A stretch of 24,866 nt of DNA from Methylotenera_A sp044222005 (GCA_044222005.1 JBGANY010000019.1:1-24866); one strand, 5' to 3'. Counted from the stretch's first letter, positions 7,205-14,721 are shown. Notes: generated by a model not told the origin, from the sequence alone. Numbers and translations are program-made.

Positions 7205-8023
7205 ATGAATTCGCTTAACCCGCCACACACTACTTTGCAAGGCATCGAAGATGTTCAAAATACGCCGGATGTGCGCCATCTGGACATCAACAAAGTCGGC
7301 ATCAAATCAATCCGCCATCCGGTGATTGTAAAAGACAAAAGCGGCGGCGCGCAAAGCACTGTGGCGGTGTTTGACATGTATGTACATTTACCGCACAACT
7401 TCAAAGGCACGCACATGTCACGCTTTGTTGAGATTCTCAACAAAAATGAGCATGCCATTTCGATTGAATCCTTCGAAACGATTCTGCGCGAGATGGTGAT
7501 GCGGCTTGAAGCGGAATCTGGCCATGTGGAAATGCGTTTTCCGTATTTTGTGAATAAAGCCGCGCCCGTTTCCGGCGTAAAAAGCCTGCTTGATTACGAC
7601 GTTACCTTTATCGGTGAGATTAAAAATGGCAAATTCGACATTACCGTAAAAGTACTCGTGCCAGTCACCAGCTTGTGCCCTTGCAGTAAAAAAATCTCCG
7701 ATTATGGCGCACATAACCAGCGCAGCCATGTCACGGTAACTGCGCTGATCAACGATTTTATCTGGATTGAAGACATTATCGGCCTGGTCGAAAAACAGGC
7801 TTCATGTGAGCTCTATGGCTTATTGAAACGCCCGGACGAGAAATTTGTGACCGAGCGCGCTTACGATAACCCGAAATTTGTCGAAGACATGGTGCGTGAC
7901 GTGGCGGCACAGCTCAATGCCGAGAAACGCATTGATGCCTATATAGTCGAAAGTGAGAACTTTGAGTCCATTCACAATCATTCCGCTTATGCTTTGATTG
8001 AAAGAGATAAGCGAATCAGCTAA
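7205..8023 (+). CDS. folE2: GTP cyclohydrolase FolE2 (type IB)
   Basis: The enzyme converts GTP to 7,8-dihydroneopterin triphosphate, the first step of folate synthesis and, in methylotrophs, also of tetrahydromethanopterin. The 272-residue length is typical. The family signature PVTSLCPCSKKISDYGAHNQRS is intact. By the spacing known from the Neisseria gonorrhoeae enzyme (Cys147, His159, Glu216), the metal ligands are Cys158, His170 and Glu227. FolE2 uses metals other than zinc, unlike FolE, and is often made under zinc shortage. No folE is in the window. An in-frame TAG two codons upstream fixes the start at 7205; GGAG is 12 bases away. It is followed after 26 bases by the dodecin gene. Confidence 0.97.
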   Translation: MNSLNPPHTTLQGIEDVQNTPDVRHLDINKVGIKSIRHPVIVKDKSGGAQSTVAVFDMYVHLPHNFKGTHMSRFVEILNKNEHAISIESFETILREMVMRLEAESGHVEMRFPYFVNKAAPVSGVKSLLDYDVTFIGEIKNGKFDITVKVLVPVTSLCPCSKKISDYGAHNQRSHVTVTALINDFIWIEDIIGLVEKQASCELYGLLKRPDEKFVTERAYDNPKFVEDMVRDVAAQLNAEKRIDAYIVESENFESIHNHSAYALIERDKRIS

Positions 8024-8049
8024 TTTTTACAACAAAAAGGAGTTCTAAA

Positions 8050-8283
8050 ATGTCTGTTGCAAAAGTAATCGAAATCATTTCCTCCAGCAAGAAAAGTTTT
8101 GAAGATGCAGTCGCACAAGGCGTGGCAAAAGCGGCAGATTCGTTACATGACATTACCAGCGCGTGGGTGAAAGAACAAAGCGTGAAAGTCACTGATGGCA
8201 AAATATCGGAATATCGCGTGAACTTGAAACTGACTTTTGTGCTGAAAGACACACCAAAAACAGCAAAAACAAAAAAGAAATAA
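8050..8283 (+). CDS. Dodecin, flavin-binding storage protein
   Basis: This 77-residue protein of the dodecin family forms a hollow 12-subunit shell that binds flavins and buffers the cell against free, photoreactive flavin. The order helix-strand-strand is visible: KVIEIISSSKKSFEDAVAQG, then ITSAWVKEQSVKV, then EYRVNLKLTFVLKD. The Trp in SAWVKEQ corresponds to the Trp that stacks on the isoalloxazine ring, and the adjacent Gln may hydrogen-bond the flavin. A lysine-rich tail (KTAKTKKK) is longer than in most relatives. A strong AAGGAG lies eight bases before the start. It probably shares a transcript with folE2. Both families touch GTP-derived cofactors, but a functional link is only a suggestion. 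Confidence 0.92.
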   Translation: MSVAKVIEIISSSKKSFEDAVAQGVAKAADSLHDITSAWVKEQSVKVTDGKISEYRVNLKLTFVLKDTPKTAKTKKK

Positions 8284-8300
8284 GTAGCTGAAATGAAATA

Positions 8301-8327
8301 AAAAAACGGGCCATGGCCCGTTTTTTT
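8301..8327 (+). terminator. Bidirectional terminator after the dodecin gene
   Basis: CGGGCCATGGCCCG (8307-8320) is a perfect palindrome flanked by six As and seven Ts, so it stops transcripts on both strands. It separates the plus-strand folE2-dodecin genes from the convergent protease gene. Confidence 0.93.
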
Positions 8328-8339
8328 ATTTCATCAATT

Positions 8340-9002
8340 CTAATATTTCTTAGTCAAAGTCATGATCGAGTTATCACGCTTCATATCCAGCCGGTTTAAT
8401 GCCGACATCCCCAGTAGCACGACTGGCGGCGAGCCGCCTTCATTGACCGTCGCTTCTACATTATTCAGGATGATGGTACCGATTTTTAATGTGTTCAGCT
8501 TGACTAGGTAAGCATTCACGACGCCGTTGGCGGTTGACATTTCGATTCTCTCACCTTTTTCATAGTCGATTTTGGCAAACTTTGCGTCGCCGCTATTCAA
8601 GGCGACCGTTGTCGCACCGGTATCCACCACATATTTCAGCGATACGCCATTAATGGTGAGATTGCCGTAAAAATGCCCGACTTTATCCGCATACAAACTC
8701 ACCGGATCATTATTGGCCGGGCCTGTGTTTCCAGCAACTGATGTGGCCTGCCCCATTTTAAGGGTTTGACGCTTACCTTCTACGACAAACGTGGCTGATT
8801 CACTATCTGCCGAGATCAGTTTGACGCCATCCACGGTTTGCCCTGCGCTTAAAGTGCGTGGCGCAGCGCCGTTAATCGACACCATCGCCTTGTTGCTGAA
8901 CAGGCCGACTACATTCACACGCGTATCGGCCAGCGCCTGCAGCGACAGCGCTCCAGCCGCCAAGCCCACAACACCTAATTGCAACATCTTAATTTTCAAC
9001 AT
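8340..9002 (-). CDS. Retropepsin-like aspartic protease, periplasmic
   Basis: This 220-residue protein of the clan AA/TIGR02281 type has a signal peptide of about 25 residues (hydrophobic core GVVGLAAGALSLQALA, cleavage before DTRVN). Residues about 30-90 form a small beta-rich domain. The protease domain follows, with YVVDTGATTVAL containing the single catalytic Asp127 and the C-terminal LLGMSALNRLDM. Retropepsins work as dimers, each subunit giving one Asp. I chose ATG 9002 over the upstream GTG 9020 because AGGGGA lies six bases before it and the signal peptide then has normal length. It starts 14 bases after the MFS gene, so the two are co-transcribed. The substrate is unknown. Confidence 0.88.
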   Translation of the reverse strand: MLKIKMLQLGVVGLAAGALSLQALADTRVNVVGLFSNKAMVSINGAAPRTLSAGQTVDGVKLISADSESATFVVEGKRQTLKMGQATSVAGNTGPANNDPVSLYADKVGHFYGNLTINGVSLKYVVDTGATTVALNSGDAKFAKIDYEKGERIEMSTANGVVNAYLVKLNTLKIGTIILNNVEATVNEGGSPPVVLLGMSALNRLDMKRDNSIMTLTKKY

Positions 9003-9016
9003 ACATATTCCCCTGC

Positions 9017-10189
9017 TCACCCGCTGAACATGCCAGCACGTGCATGCGTCTGCGTTAATCTTAACCCGAATGCTATCACGATAAAGCCCACTAATGGAAA
9101 CACCGCCGCCAGCAAAAAGGTGGTTTCACCGCCTAGAAACTGCAAGGCATACCCGCCGGAAATGCCGCCGATTGTGCCCCCTACGCCATATGCCACGCTG
9201 TTATAAATTGCCTGGCCTTTGGCTTGGTGTCTTCCGTTAAAAAACTGGGTAATCACCTCAACCGAAGCCGCATGAAAGCTGCCAAAGGTGGCTGCATGCA
9301 AGCTTTGCGCGATCAACAGAAGCACCAGGTTCTCTACAGCAACGCCTATCATACCAAATCGGAGGACAGCGAGTGTCAGGCTGATTAATAAGATAGCTTT
9401 TAAGCTGAAACGTGCCATGATTTTTGGCATCAGCATAAAAACAATAATCTCGCAGATCACCCCCACCGACCATAACAGGCCTATCATGCCTTTGCTGTAA
9501 CCGTGCTCAGACAAGTAAATCGAATAAAAGTTATACAGCACACCATGTGCTGATACCATCAGCGAGCAGCCAACAAGTAAGGCAATCACCACTGGCTGCC
9601 TGATAATCTGCCAGATAGAAAACTGGTCATGCGCATGCGGTGCGATGGTGGCCTCGGGCAGCCTGAATGTGAGCGCGAATAAGGAGATTTGCACTACCAG
9701 CAAAAACCACAACAGGCTTTTAATGCCGTAGATATCAATCAAAAAGCCGAGGATGACCGCGGCCACGATAAAGCCTAGCGAACCCCACATGCGAATGCGG
9801 CTGTAATGCCCGTTGGTGGTGGCCAGATGGGCCAATGTGAGCGATTCTGAAAGCGGCAAGGTTGAACTGGTAAATAGACTCAGCGAGGCCATCACAAAAA
9901 ATAGCCACCAGAAGCCATGTGCCCAGAACACCGCGACAAACCCCATCAGCCCTAAAAAAGCCGTGAGCCTGATCCAAACCACACGTTGCCTGGTGTGGTC
10001 GGCCAGCCAGCCCCAGAAATTGGGCGCAAAAATACGGCTGATCTGGAACAATGACATCAGAATGCCGATATCTGCCGCCGAAAATTGCTCGGACTGTAAA
10101 TACAAACCCCAGTAAGGGACAAACGCCCCTACGAAAAAATAGTAAATAAAATAAAAGCGTGAAATTCGCCAGTGGAGAGCAGAATGCAT
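9017..10189 (-). CDS. MFS transporter, HcaT/LacY-like
   Basis: This 390-residue inner-membrane carrier has about twelve hydrophobic segments. Its opening, HWRISRFYFIYYFFVGAFVPYWGLYLQ, is typical of the MFS_1_like group that includes the E. coli 3-phenylpropionate transporter HcaT and nucleoside/H+ symporters. The first cytoplasmic loop has WGWLADHTRQR, the A-motif equivalent, and SRIRMWGSLGF follows the fourth segment. The substrate cannot be told from sequence. No Shine-Dalgarno sequence precedes the ATG, and a -10 hexamer lies so close that the mRNA may be leaderless (separate entry). The protease gene follows 14 bases downstream. Confidence 0.9.
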   Translation of the reverse strand: MHSALHWRISRFYFIYYFFVGAFVPYWGLYLQSEQFSAADIGILMSLFQISRIFAPNFWGWLADHTRQRVVWIRLTAFLGLMGFVAVFWAHGFWWLFFVMASLSLFTSSTLPLSESLTLAHLATTNGHYSRIRMWGSLGFIVAAVILGFLIDIYGIKSLLWFLLVVQISLFALTFRLPEATIAPHAHDQFSIWQIIRQPVVIALLVGCSLMVSAHGVLYNFYSIYLSEHGYSKGMIGLLWSVGVICEIIVFMLMPKIMARFSLKAILLISLTLAVLRFGMIGVAVENLVLLLIAQSLHAATFGSFHAASVEVITQFFNGRHQAKGQAIYNSVAYGVGGTIGGISGGYALQFLGGETTFLLAAVFPLVGFIVIAFGLRLTQTHARAGMFSG

Positions 10190-10195
10190 ACCCAG

Positions 10196-10201
10196 AGTAT
10201 A
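10196..10201 (-). promoter_or_regulatory. -10 element for a possibly leaderless MFS mRNA
   Basis: On the minus strand TATACT ends only six bases before the MFS start codon, so transcription would begin at or next to the ATG. The -35 region, about 17 bases upstream, has only a poor match and lies inside the ydcH terminator hairpin. No ribosome binding site exists in the short gap, which fits a leaderless message. Confidence 0.45.
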
Positions 10202-10213
10202 GCGAATCGGACG

Positions 10214-10241
10214 AAAAAAAGTCGGCGATAGCTGACTTTTT
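10214..10241 (-). terminator. Terminator of ydcH
   Basis: AAAAAGTCGGC (10216-10226) and GCTGACTTTTT (10231-10241) form an 11-bp stem with one G-T pair and the tetraloop GATA. On the minus strand it ends in seven Ts. It lies 29 bases after the ydcH stop codon and separates ydcH from the MFS gene. Confidence 0.85.
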
Positions 10242-10252
10242 AGCGCATGACA

Positions 10253-10282
10253 ACTTAGGACATAATCACTTAGGACACGATC
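10253..10282. repeat. 15-bp tandem duplication across the ydcH stop codon
   Basis: ACTTAGGACATAATC (10253-10267) is followed directly by ACTTAGGACACGATC (10268-10282), two copies differing at two positions. On the minus strand each copy contains TCCTAA, so the end of ydcH including its TAA is duplicated. The first stop met is the functional one. Confidence 0.85.
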
Positions 10283-10506
10283 ATTGCATAAAGCTGATCT
10301 TTCAAAAGTGCACGCTTTTTCTTTTGCCCTTCAAACATGGCATCTGAAACCGGAACACCTGTATTTTCCAAATGCTCAACCTCTTTTGTCACGACATGGT
10401 ATTCATCAAACAACTTGGCAAAATGCGCATTATCTAATTTCAAAGCATGGATTTTCTCACGGTGCTCTGGAAGTTCGTGGACTAGATCATGATGGTCAAC
10501 ACTCAT
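10270..10506 (-). CDS. YdcH-like DUF465 small protein
   Basis: This 78-residue charged helical protein has LPEHREKIHALKLDNAHFAKLFDEYHVVTKEVEHLE and a C-terminal KKKRALLKDQLYAMI, the signature of the DUF465/YdcH family. The members are small cytoplasmic proteins predicted to form a helical hairpin; their molecular role is not known. The family fits along its full length. AAGGAA lies a few bases before the ATG. It is a single gene with its own terminator and a promoter that carries an FNR/CRP-type site, so its expression may follow oxygen supply or carbon state. Confidence 0.93.
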   Translation of the reverse strand: MSVDHHDLVHELPEHREKIHALKLDNAHFAKLFDEYHVVTKEVEHLENTGVPVSDAMFEGQKKKRALLKDQLYAMIVS

Positions 10507-10602
10507 AGCAATTCCTTATCTAATTAAATAAAATAAACCTGCACGTCCCCTACATCATTATTTTCAGCGGGCGCGACACTTAAACAAATCTCATAATGTT
10601 TC

Positions 10603-10644
10603 ATTATCAAACTGCTTGGCCTGATTCGCCATGATATAAATCAA
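10603..10644 (-). promoter_or_regulatory. FNR-type (class II) promoter of ydcH
   Basis: On the minus strand TTGATTTATATCAT (10644-10631) matches the FNR consensus TTGAT-N4-ATCAA at nine of ten defined bases. Exactly 22 bases later comes GATAAT (10608-10603), five of six for a -10 element. This places the site centre at -41.5 from the expected start near 10596, the classic class II position. A short inverted repeat ATAATG-TTT-CATTAT (10593-10607) overlaps the -10 and start point. The regulator could be an FNR/ANR/DNR-type protein. Confidence 0.65.
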
Positions 10645-10657
10645 ACACCAAGCAAAG

Positions 10658-11746
10658 TTAAATGATTTTTGGTGTTAAGCATGTCACATCCACATTCTGT
10701 GCGCGATGCCGTAACGCATGATCCATCAGTACCAGCGCCAGCATCGCCTCGGCGATTGGCGTTGCACGCACACCTACACACGGGTCATGGCGGCCGGTGG
10801 TTTGCATGGTCACCGCATTGCCATTTTTATCAATAGAGCGACGCTCCTGCGGAATGCTGGAAGTAGGCTTTAATGCCACATTCACACGAATTTCCTGCCC
10901 GGTCGAAATGCCGCCCAGAATACCGCCGGCATGATTCGTCACGAAACCCTGCGGCGTCATTTCATCGGAATGCACGCTGCCGCGCTGACAAATGGCTGCA
11001 AAACCGGCGCCGATTTCCACGCCTTTTACCGCGTTAATGCTCATCATGGCATAGGCGATTTCAGCGTCCAGCCTGTCGAACACCGGCTCGCCCCATCCCA
11101 CCGGCACGCCTTCGGCCACCACGGTGATACGCGCGCCGACAGAATCACGCTCGGCGCGGATTTTATCCAAGTATTCTTCTAACTGCGGCAACACTTTTGT
11201 GTTGGGTGAGAAAAACGGGTTGTCATTGACGCAATCCCAGGTTTGAAACGGGATTTCGATTTCACCCAGCTGGCTCATATAGCCACGCACTGTCACACCA
11301 AAGCGTTCTTTGAGCCACTTTTTGGCAATCGCACCTGCCGCTACGCGCACTGCCGTTTCTCGCGCACTACTGCGCCCGCCGCCGCGGTAATCGCGTACGC
11401 CATATTTCTGCGTATACGTGTAGTCGGCATGACCTGGCCGGAACGTATCCATGATCTTGCTGTAATCATGACTGCGCTGGTCTGTGTTTCTGATGAGTAA
11501 GCCGATCGGCGCACCCGTCGTTTTACCTTCAAACACGCCTGACAATATCTCTACCGCATCGGCTTCCTGCCGCTGCGTGACATGGCGGGACGTGCCGGGT
11601 TTGCGTCGATCCAGATCAATCTGCAAATCTTCTGCACACAAACTCAGCCCAGGCGGGCAACCATCCACCACGCCGCCAATCGCAAGACCGTGCGATTCGC
11701 CAAATGAAGTGAGCGTAAATAACGTACCTATCGTGTTTCCGGACAT
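10658..11746 (-). CDS. aroC: Chorismate synthase
   Basis: The enzyme converts 5-enolpyruvylshikimate 3-phosphate to chorismate, the branch point to aromatic amino acids, folate p-aminobenzoate and ubiquinone 4-hydroxybenzoate. It needs reduced FMN. At 362 residues it has the normal length. All signatures are present: FGESHG (15-20), RPGHADYTY, DYRGGGRSSARETA and the C-terminal GRHDPCVGVRATPIAEAML. The ATG at 11746 has only weak Shine-Dalgarno pairing. It is 72 bases downstream of the amidotransferase gene on the same strand. A stem AACACCAA/TTGGTGTT (10644-10651 with 10669-10676) spans its stop codon but has no T-run. Confidence 0.98.
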   Translation of the reverse strand: MSGNTIGTLFTLTSFGESHGLAIGGVVDGCPPGLSLCAEDLQIDLDRRKPGTSRHVTQRQEADAVEILSGVFEGKTTGAPIGLLIRNTDQRSHDYSKIMDTFRPGHADYTYTQKYGVRDYRGGGRSSARETAVRVAAGAIAKKWLKERFGVTVRGYMSQLGEIEIPFQTWDCVNDNPFFSPNTKVLPQLEEYLDKIRAERDSVGARITVVAEGVPVGWGEPVFDRLDAEIAYAMMSINAVKGVEIGAGFAAICQRGSVHSDEMTPQGFVTNHAGGILGGISTGQEIRVNVALKPTSSIPQERRSIDKNGNAVTMQTTGRHDPCVGVRATPIAEAMLALVLMDHALRHRAQNVDVTCLTPKII

Positions 11747-11818
11747 AATGTCTGCTTTTTGAAAAAATTACGTTATTTTAACATACCCATGTTTTATAAA
11801 TTCATAGCTTAAACATCT

Positions 11819-12541
11819 TTAAGTCTTAAGCCCTTGAATCCATTGAGTATAAACCTGCTTTGCGACTTTATTCAGAAAAAAGCAATGCAAGGGCAAGTCT
11901 TTTTGCATTACACCAGCCTGTTGCACCCCTTTGAATAAATCTAGTGGACTATTGGCGGCTTCGCTCAATTCAGTTTCGCCCTCTTCACACCATTTTTGTA
12001 CCATGCCAGCAGTCATTTCAATGTGGGTTTGAAACGCTAGATGTTTGCTTATTGACCATGCTTGGTTCTGGCAATATGGGCTGGAAAGCAAATGAATCGA
12101 GCCTTCTGGCAATGCAAAGGTTTCGCCGTGCCAGTGAAACGCGTTAAAGGTTTCGATGTTGCCAAACCAGTTTTTCGCAGCTTCGTTTTTGCTCACACTC
12201 ACTTCGCCCCAGCCGATTTCTTTGACGGAGTTTCGGGTGACGCTTGCGCCAAACGCCTTGCTCATCAGCTGCCCGCCCAGGCAATGCCCGAGTAAGGGAA
12301 TATCATTGACTTTGGCTTCGCGAACCAAATCGAGCAGCGGTGGAATCCACGGCAAATCATCGTTCACGCTCATCGGCCCGCCCATCAGCACCATGCCGCT
12401 GTGTGCCAATATCGACGATGGCAGTGGCTCACCTTCGTCTACCTTGATAAGTTGCCAAGGAATATTTTTCTCGTCTAAAAAAGTGCCTAAATAGCCCGGA
12501 CCTTCTCGACCGAGAAAGCGAAAAATAATCACTGGTTTCAT
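11819..12541 (-). CDS. Class I glutamine amidotransferase-like protein
   Basis: This 240-residue stand-alone glutaminase domain resembles the GMP-synthase-type amidotransferases. The nucleophile is Cys87 in GHCLGGQ. The triad is completed by His173 and Glu175 in FQTHIEM, where Ile replaces the usual Pro of the HPE motif. VLMGGPMSV forms the oxyanion strand, and FHWHGE is typical of the GuaA-like stand-alone group that may act on gamma-glutamyl compounds. No synthetase domain is attached and no clear partner gene is nearby. Its ATG overlaps the rluE stop codon (ATGA), so the two are translated together. The substrate is unknown. Confidence 0.85.
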   Translation of the reverse strand: MKPVIIFRFLGREGPGYLGTFLDEKNIPWQLIKVDEGEPLPSSILAHSGMVLMGGPMSVNDDLPWIPPLLDLVREAKVNDIPLLGHCLGGQLMSKAFGASVTRNSVKEIGWGEVSVSKNEAAKNWFGNIETFNAFHWHGETFALPEGSIHLLSSPYCQNQAWSISKHLAFQTHIEMTAGMVQKWCEEGETELSEAANSPLDLFKGVQQAGVMQKDLPLHCFFLNKVAKQVYTQWIQGLKT

Positions 12542-13074
12542 TGATTGATCACCTTAAATTGACCGTTCCCAATCCCATCTATCGTATAGCTTCCAATCGC
12601 ATAGCGAATCAGCCGCAACGTGGGAAATCCTATTTTAGCCGTCATGCGCCGCACCTGGCGATTTTTTCCCTCGCTAATTCTAATTTCCAGCCAAGCGGTT
12701 GAAATCGCCTTGCGTTCGCGGATTGGCGGCGTTCTTGGCCATAAGCTGGCTGGCTCGTCCATAATGCGCACTTGCGCAGGCTGCGTGACAAAATCGCCCA
12801 AATCCACACCTTGTCGTAAAGGGGTTAAATCCACATCCTGTGGAGCACCTTCCACCTGCGCCCAATAAGTTTTAATTTCTTTGTGCTTTGGATGGCTTAA
12901 TTTATGCTGCAAGGCACCGTCATCGGTTAAAATAAGCAAACCTTCAGAATCGGTATCCAAACGCCCAGCCGCGTAGACATTGGGAATGCTGATATAGTCT
13001 TTTAATGCAGGATGCTTCTCATGCGGACTGAACTGGCACACCACGTTAAACGGCTTGTTAAACAATATGATCAT
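12538..13074 (-). CDS. rluE: 23S rRNA pseudouridine synthase, RluE-like
   Basis: This 178-residue enzyme of the RsuA/RluB/E/F family converts a uridine of 23S rRNA to pseudouridine; E. coli RluE acts on U2457. The catalytic Asp is residue 40 in AAGRLDTDSEGLLILT. ISEGKNRQVRRM and LIRYAIGSYTI are further family motifs. It lacks the N-terminal S4 domain found in RluB, RluF and RsuA, and it starts directly at LFNKPFNVVCQFS, which favours RluE. No Shine-Dalgarno sequence precedes the ATG. Its start codon is only 13 bases from that of the divergent icd, so its promoter must lie within icd codons. Confidence 0.92.
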   Translation of the reverse strand: MIILFNKPFNVVCQFSPHEKHPALKDYISIPNVYAAGRLDTDSEGLLILTDDGALQHKLSHPKHKEIKTYWAQVEGAPQDVDLTPLRQGVDLGDFVTQPAQVRIMDEPASLWPRTPPIRERKAISTAWLEIRISEGKNRQVRRMTAKIGFPTLRLIRYAIGSYTIDGIGNGQFKVINQ

Positions 13075-13087
13075 TTAGGAAAAAGTA

Positions 13088-14341
13088 ATGGATTCAAAAA
13101 TAATAGTCCCACAGAGTGGCGAAAAGATAAGCGTCAATAAAGACAACACGCTGAACGTTCCCAACAACCCGATTATCCCATTTATTGAGGGGGATGGCAT
13201 AGGTGTCGACATTACGCCGCCCATGCAGAAAGTAGTGGATGCCGCTGTCAGCAAAGCCTATGGCGGAAAACGTAAAATATCCTGGATGGAAGTATATGCT
13301 GGCGAAAAGGCAACCAAAGTCTATGATGCAAACACGTGGCTGCCAGCCGAAACCATGAAAGCTGTGCGCGATTATGTGATCTCGATTAAAGGTCCGCTTA
13401 CCACGCCGGTCGGCGGCGGCATGCGTTCTCTGAATGTCACCTTGCGCCAGGAGCTTGATTTATATGTGTGTTTACGCCCTGTGCAATACTTCACCGGCGT
13501 GCCTAGCCCGGTGAAACACCCGGAAAAAACCGACATGGTGATTTTTAGAGAAAATACCGAAGATATTTATGCCGGCATTGAATGGGCAGCAGGCTCAGAT
13601 GAAGCCGAAAAAGTCATCCAGTTTTTAAGCGACATGGGCGTACGCAAAAAAATCCGCTTTCCTGAAAGTTCTGCGATCGGCATCAAACCAGTATCGATTG
13701 ATGGTAGCAAGCGCTTGATTCGCAAAGCTATTCAATACGCAATTGATAACAACCGCAAATCGGTCACAATTACCCATAAGGGTAATATCATGAAATTTAC
13801 CGAAGGTGGTTTTAGAGACTGGGGTTATGAGGTCGCTAAAAAGGAATTTGGTGCAGTCGAAATCGACAGCGGCCCATGGTGCAAATTGCCAAACGGCATC
13901 GTGATTAAAGACTGTATTGCCGATGCGTTCTTACAGGAGATCTTACTGCATCCGGCTGATTACGATGTGGTTGCAGCGCTCAACTTGAACGGTGATTACA
14001 TGAGTGACGCGCTTGCCGCGCAAGTGGGCGGCATCGGCATTGCGCCAGGGGCGAACATGAGCGACACCGTCGCCATGTTTGAAGCCACGCATGGCACAGC
14101 GCCTAAAATCGCAGGTAAGAATCTGGCCAACCCAAGCTCGCTAATATTGTCGGCCGAGATGATGCTGCGCCATATGGGCTGGGTGGAAGCGGCTGATCTG
14201 GTGCTGCAAGGTGTTGCCAAAGCCATTGTATCCAAGCGGGTGACTGGCGATTTTTCCAGTCAAATGGCGGACGCCACTCAGGTAAGCACCGCTGAATTTG
14301 GTGATGAGATCATTAAGCAGATGCAAGCAATTTGGCCATAA
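13088..14341 (+). CDS. icd: Isocitrate dehydrogenase, probably NAD-preferring
   Basis: The enzyme oxidises isocitrate to 2-oxoglutarate and CO2. It is 417 residues long, very close in plan to E. coli Icd. Substrate residues are intact: Ser114 and Asn116 in MRSLNVTLRQELDLYVCLRPV. The coenzyme site differs from NADP enzymes. E. coli Lys344, Tyr345, Val351, Tyr391 and Arg395 correspond to Lys340, Ile341, Ala347, Gly387 and Ser391 here (HGTAPKIAGKNLANP and VTGDFSSQ). Ile, Ala and Ser are the residues found in, or engineered for, NAD use, so NAD or dual specificity is likely. In many obligate methylotrophs this step mainly supplies 2-oxoglutarate for biosynthesis. AGGA lies seven bases before the ATG, and TATGAT (13066-13071), inside rluE, is a possible -10. 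Confidence 0.96.
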   Translation: MDSKIIVPQSGEKISVNKDNTLNVPNNPIIPFIEGDGIGVDITPPMQKVVDAAVSKAYGGKRKISWMEVYAGEKATKVYDANTWLPAETMKAVRDYVISIKGPLTTPVGGGMRSLNVTLRQELDLYVCLRPVQYFTGVPSPVKHPEKTDMVIFRENTEDIYAGIEWAAGSDEAEKVIQFLSDMGVRKKIRFPESSAIGIKPVSIDGSKRLIRKAIQYAIDNNRKSVTITHKGNIMKFTEGGFRDWGYEVAKKEFGAVEIDSGPWCKLPNGIVIKDCIADAFLQEILLHPADYDVVAALNLNGDYMSDALAAQVGGIGIAPGANMSDTVAMFEATHGTAPKIAGKNLANPSSLILSAEMMLRHMGWVEAADLVLQGVAKAIVSKRVTGDFSSQMADATQVSTAEFGDEIIKQMQAIWP

Positions 14342-14368
14342 AAAAAGGCTCGTAATGCGAGCCTTTTT
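14342..14368 (+). terminator. Bidirectional terminator between icd and the cold-shock gene
   Basis: AAAAAGGCTCG (14342-14352) and CGAGCCTTTTT (14358-14368) form an 11-bp stem with a five-base loop directly after the icd stop codon. The A and T runs let it stop the convergent cold-shock gene too. Confidence 0.92.
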
Positions 14369-14401
14369 AGTTTTAAACTTAACTGCTAAATATTCTGTAA
14401 C

Positions 14402-14605
14402 TTAAGCCTTTTGAATATTTGAAGCTTGTTTGCCCTTTGGGCCTTCAGTCACTTCGAAGCTCACGCGCTGACCTTCTTTAAGACTTTTATAACCAGCTTC
14501 TACGATTGCTGAAAAATGCGCGAATAAATCATCGCCGCCATCATCTGGAGTAATAAAACCAAAACCTTTAGAATCATTAAACCATTTTACGGTACCTGTT
14601 GCCAT
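14402..14605 (-). CDS. CspA-family cold-shock protein
   Basis: This 67-residue single OB-fold nucleic-acid chaperone binds single-stranded RNA and DNA and melts RNA structure. TVKWFNDSKGFGFIT contains RNP1 and DLFAHFSAI contains RNP2. The C-terminal SFEVTEGPKGKQASNIQ is also typical. The size is standard. AAGGA lies about eight bases before the start. A well-formed promoter about 115 bases upstream gives a long leader, as in temperature-controlled csp genes. The sequence alone does not say whether it is cold-induced or constitutive. Confidence 0.97.
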   Translation of the reverse strand: MATGTVKWFNDSKGFGFITPDDGGDDLFAHFSAIVEAGYKSLKEGQRVSFEVTEGPKGKQASNIQKA

Positions 14606-14721
14606 TTCTACATCCTTACATAAAACAAAGGGGGGCGCCCCAAAAAGTTTGTCTCAAGAACTCAAGTCGCAATAATATTAAAGCTGGCTAAAAAATAACT
14701 CGAACTCAAACACCTACGCGC

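Noticed and set aside
8016..8252. 78-codon minus-strand frame opposite the dodecin gene
   Set aside because: It is the antisense shadow of a clearly recognisable dodecin with a strong ribosome binding site.
11780..11793. AACAT-ACCC-ATGTT hairpin between aroC and the amidotransferase gene as a terminator
   Set aside because: Only five base pairs, and no T-run on the minus strand where it would be needed.
13032..13050. Second sigma-54-like site (TGGCAC) upstream of icd
   Set aside because: The -12 half reads GTTAA instead of TTGC at the required spacing, so the essential GC is missing.
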